Both the position numbers and the translations under genes were made by a program. A stretch of DNA of 15,981 bases, from assembly GCA_013151365.1 (NCBI GenBank), contig JAADIK010000112.1:1-15981 (forward strand), read 5' to 3'. Below, piece after piece: positions 13,801 to 15,981 of this stretch (the first letter of the stretch is position 1; every line of letters starts with the position of its first letter). Below the pieces are notes generated by a model, which saw only the letters and a program-made list of their open reading frames with translations, did no database searches and was not told the DNA's origin. The DNA is from Deltaproteobacteria bacterium. GTDB lineage: Bacteria; Desulfobacterota; Desulfobulbia; Desulfobulbales; Desulfobulbaceae.

Positions 13801-15935
13801 GTGGGGTGACTCTCAGTATCGCCGTCCTGCTGGCGGTCGGTCTTTTGTTCGCCAAGGTCGCGCAATTGATCAAACTGCCTTCGGTGACTGGTTTTATCCT
13901 GGCCGGACTTGTCCTTGGTCCCTCCGGTTTCGGCCTGATAACGGTTGCCTCGGTCGGCCATAAGCTGGATCATTTTACCCAGATCGCCCTGATGCTTATT
14001 GCCTTCGGCATCGGCGAGCATATCGAGTTGCGCCGCCTGGGCGCTATTGCCCGGGACGTCACCTATATCAGCATCGTGCAGGCCCTCGGCACCTTTGTCA
14101 TGGTCACCATCGGCACACTGCTGGCCGCCTGGCTGCTCGCCGGTTCCGGTGATCGCAGCCTTGATCCCGTCGTCCTGGCCCTGCTGCTCGGGGCCGTTGC
14201 CGTGGCAACGGCCCCGGCCGCCATCCTCCACCTGGTTCGTGAGATGGGAGCCCGGGGACCCTTGACCTCGACCCTGATGGCGGTTGTCGCTGTTGATGAC
14301 GGCCTGGCGATTATGATATTCGGCCTGGCCGTATCGGTTGCGCACCAGATCGTCGGCCCGGGCGCCGCTACTCCCGTTCAGGCGGTTGTCGCCTGTGTCT
14401 ATGAGATTTTCTTTTCTCTGGCCATCGGCGTGCTGACCGGGCTGCTCATCGATTACATGCTGAATAAATTTCATAAACGCGAAGAGATGCTGACCGGCGG
14501 CCTGGCGCTTTTGCTGCTCTGCGGCGAGACGACCCGGCTTCTGCATCTCTCGCCCTTGCTGGCCGGCATGGCGGCCGGGTTTATCATCATTAACCGGGCC
14601 GAACGGGATGTCCGCCTGTTTCGGGCCATCAACGCCTTTGAGCCCCCTATTTACGTGCTTTTTTTCACCCTGGCCGGCGTCCATCTTGACCTCGCCGCCC
14701 TGAAACTGGCCGGCTGGCTCGGCCTGGTCTATTTCGTGACCAGGATCATCGGCAAGTATACCGGCGCCTGGCTGGGGGCGGTGTTGTCCGGCGCGCCCGC
14801 CAGGGTGCGGAATTATCTCGGCCTGGCCCTGATTCCCCAGGCCGGGGTGGCCATCGGCCTGGTATTCATGATCAGCAGTGATCCCCAGCTCGACGCCTGG
14901 TCGGCGGTGATTACTCCCGTGGTCCTGGCCGGCGTCGTCTTCTCGGAGTTGTTCGGACCTCTGCTGGCCCGTTTTACCCTGGAGCGGGCCGGAGAGGGGG
15001 AAACGGTCCAGCACCATCCCGAATGCGGCGCTCGCAGCCGCCGGGCCTGCAATGCATGGTTGCGCGGTTCGGAGGGCATCAGTTTCGCCCCCTGGACCGG
15101 CGGTAAACTGCACCCCGCCTCAAGGCCGAACGGCGTGGTCGTTTTCGGCGCCTTTCATTTCGCCACGGTGCGGGGCCTGGCCAGGATCGCCGCCATCCTG
15201 GCCCACCATTATCATGCCCTGCCCATGGCGGTCAGGGTCTCTGAACTGCCGGAGCAGGCGCGGCCGGATGAAGGGGATCTTGATTCCCTGTTCCTGGCCG
15301 AGAAAGATGAAACCGCAAGCCTTGGCTATCCCCTGAAGACCGAGGTGATCCATGGTACCCCGGCGGCGGGACTGGTGGCGGCCGCGGAGCGCAACAAGGC
15401 CCGGGCCATTGTCCTTGGCTATCCCGTCGACAGCAACCCGCATGCCTTTCAGAGGGTTATCGACCAGGTGGTTGCCGGGGTTTCCTGCCCGGTCGTCGCC
15501 GTCCGTTTTTCCGGGACATTCAGATGCGGCCGGATCCTGGTCCCGTTTTTGTTCCCCTTCGAACTCGACGAACTGCTGCCGATACTGGAGGCCATGGCCA
15601 TGACCACCCAGCCCCGTATTACCTTCCTGCACCTGCTCCATCATGACAGCAGCAAGGAGGAGGTTGCGGCCAGCGACCAGGAACTGCAGGGATGGCTGGC
15701 GACGAATCTGTTCGATACCCAGACCCGGCACCTGGTCGAAGCGGCCGAGTCGCGCCTCGAGACCATCATGCAGGCGGCCGAATATCATGATATTGTCATC
15801 ATGACCGCGGCCCGGCGTTACGGCTTGAACCGGATGTTTTTCGGCTCGTTGTCAAGCAGTGTGGTGCGGAACCTGTCCCGGCCGGTCCTGGTTCTTTGCC
15901 CGCCGGGCAAGCAGGCCGACAGGCCGTCGTCCTGA
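13797..15935 (+). CDS. CPA2-family cation/proton antiporter fused to two Usp-like domains
   Basis: An inner-membrane exchanger, probably Na+(or K+)/H+, of 712 aa; E. coli Na+/H+ antiporters have about 400. Residues 1-395 are strongly hydrophobic, about 12-13 helices, beginning VLLAVGLLFAKVAQLIKLPS and GFILAGLVLGPSGFG as in the KefB/NapA family. The ion-binding helix carries VAVDDGLAI with Asp167-Asp168, the double-Asp form of electrogenic CPA2 members (KefC has Gln-Asp). Lys320 in RIIGKYTGA sits where NapA has its helix-10 lysine. The cytoplasmic part contains two Usp-like alpha/beta domains at about 446-570 and 576-702; the second ends with YGLNRMFFGSLSSSVVR, like the Usp GxxG-x9-GS nucleotide loop with its first glycine unclear. 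ATG at 13797 has GGAG 10 nt upstream. Ion choice and ligand of the Usp domains are inferred. Transcribed divergently from plsC. Confidence 0.9.
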   Translation: MSGVTLSIAVLLAVGLLFAKVAQLIKLPSVTGFILAGLVLGPSGFGLITVASVGHKLDHFTQIALMLIAFGIGEHIELRRLGAIARDVTYISIVQALGTFVMVTIGTLLAAWLLAGSGDRSLDPVVLALLLGAVAVATAPAAILHLVREMGARGPLTSTLMAVVAVDDGLAIMIFGLAVSVAHQIVGPGAATPVQAVVACVYEIFFSLAIGVLTGLLIDYMLNKFHKREEMLTGGLALLLLCGETTRLLHLSPLLAGMAAGFIIINRAERDVRLFRAINAFEPPIYVLFFTLAGVHLDLAALKLAGWLGLVYFVTRIIGKYTGAWLGAVLSGAPARVRNYLGLALIPQAGVAIGLVFMISSDPQLDAWSAVITPVVLAGVVFSELFGPLLARFTLERAGEGETVQHHPECGARSRRACNAWLRGSEGISFAPWTGGKLHPASRPNGVVVFGAFHFATVRGLARIAAILAHHYHALPMAVRVSELPEQARPDEGDLDSLFLAEKDETASLGYPLKTEVIHGTPAAGLVAAAERNKARAIVLGYPVDSNPHAFQRVIDQVVAGVSCPVVAVRFSGTFRCGRILVPFLFPFELDELLPILEAMAMTTQPRITFLHLLHHDSSKEEVAASDQELQGWLATNLFDTQTRHLVEAAESRLETIMQAAEYHDIVIMTAARRYGLNRMFFGSLSSSVVRNLSRPVLVLCPPGKQADRPSS

Positions 15936-15946
15936 TGAAAGAGGGC

Positions 15947-15963
15947 GCCGGTCCGGGGCCGGC
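15947..15963 (+). other. Hairpin just after the antiporter stop
   Basis: GCCGG (15947-15951) pairs with CCGGC (15959-15963) across 7 nt, starting 11 nt after the stop codon. No T-tract follows in the remaining 18 bases of the window, so it is not shown to be a terminator. Confidence 0.25.
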
Positions 15964-15981
15964 ATTATACCGTGACGGCTT

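Noticed and set aside
13698..15113. A 471-codon - strand frame opposite the antiporter
   Set aside because: Its composition (Gly, Gln, His and Asp-rich, no fold) is typical of the reverse complement of a membrane-protein gene; the + strand frame has clear family motifs.
15970..15981. The last 12 bases of the window repeat at 4074-4085
   Set aside because: Exact 12-mers shared by chance are expected in a sequence of this length.
1..15981. CRISPR arrays, tRNA or rRNA genes, insertion sequences, prophage or defence genes
   Set aside because: No regularly spaced repeats, no transposase, integrase or nuclease motifs and no tRNA-like cloverleaf were recognised; the genes are housekeeping types.

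Overview
The window is GC-rich bacterial chromosome with compact genes and more AT-rich intergenic stretches. It looks like housekeeping and envelope-biogenesis territory of a Gram-negative bacterium: it has an outer-membrane BamA, a SurA-type periplasmic chaperone and a RodZ-like protein. Gene content and the order mfd, surA, rodZ, recO on one strand suggest a deltaproteobacterial lineage (Desulfobacterota, perhaps Desulfobulbales-like). That placement is an inference from family knowledge, not from a database match. I saw no insertion sequence, phage gene, CRISPR array, tRNA or rRNA.

Layout. (1) 1-938, + strand: 3' part of a divergent biotin-protein ligase, cut by the window edge. (2) 3918-1025, - strand: a surA-like gene, a rodZ-like gene and recO, transcribed in that order. 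A 64-nt nested inverted repeat sits in the unusually long rodZ-recO gap. (3) 3919-4456: a non-coding, relatively AT-rich stretch holding a perfect 12-bp palindrome before surA, a 14-bp tandem duplication and a well-paired stem-loop followed by nine T. (4) 4457-5401, + strand: an unrecognised membrane-anchored coiled-coil protein, the only + strand gene in the middle of the window. (5) 5402-5599: a convergent gap with a long imperfect hairpin. (6) 13442-5600, - strand: plsC, bamA (with an extra N-terminal domain), mfd and a yrfG-like HAD nucleotidase. Behind a near-consensus sigma-70 promoter at 13560-13531 they probably form one transcription unit. (7) 13797-15935, + strand and divergent from plsC: a CPA2-type cation/proton antiporter fused to two Usp-like domains.

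Functionally, PlsC makes phosphatidic acid for membrane phospholipid, BamA inserts outer-membrane proteins, SurA escorts them across the periplasm and RodZ links cell shape to the cytoskeleton. Mfd and RecO serve DNA repair, and YrfG-like enzymes dephosphorylate purine mononucleotides. Envelope assembly and DNA repair genes are therefore interleaved on one strand.

Most of the window is ordinary core genome. The features least explained by known families are the BamA N-terminal extension, the orphan coiled-coil membrane gene with its structured leader, the intra-operon inverted repeat between rodZ and recO, and a SurA-like protein whose parvulin domain lacks both active-site histidines.
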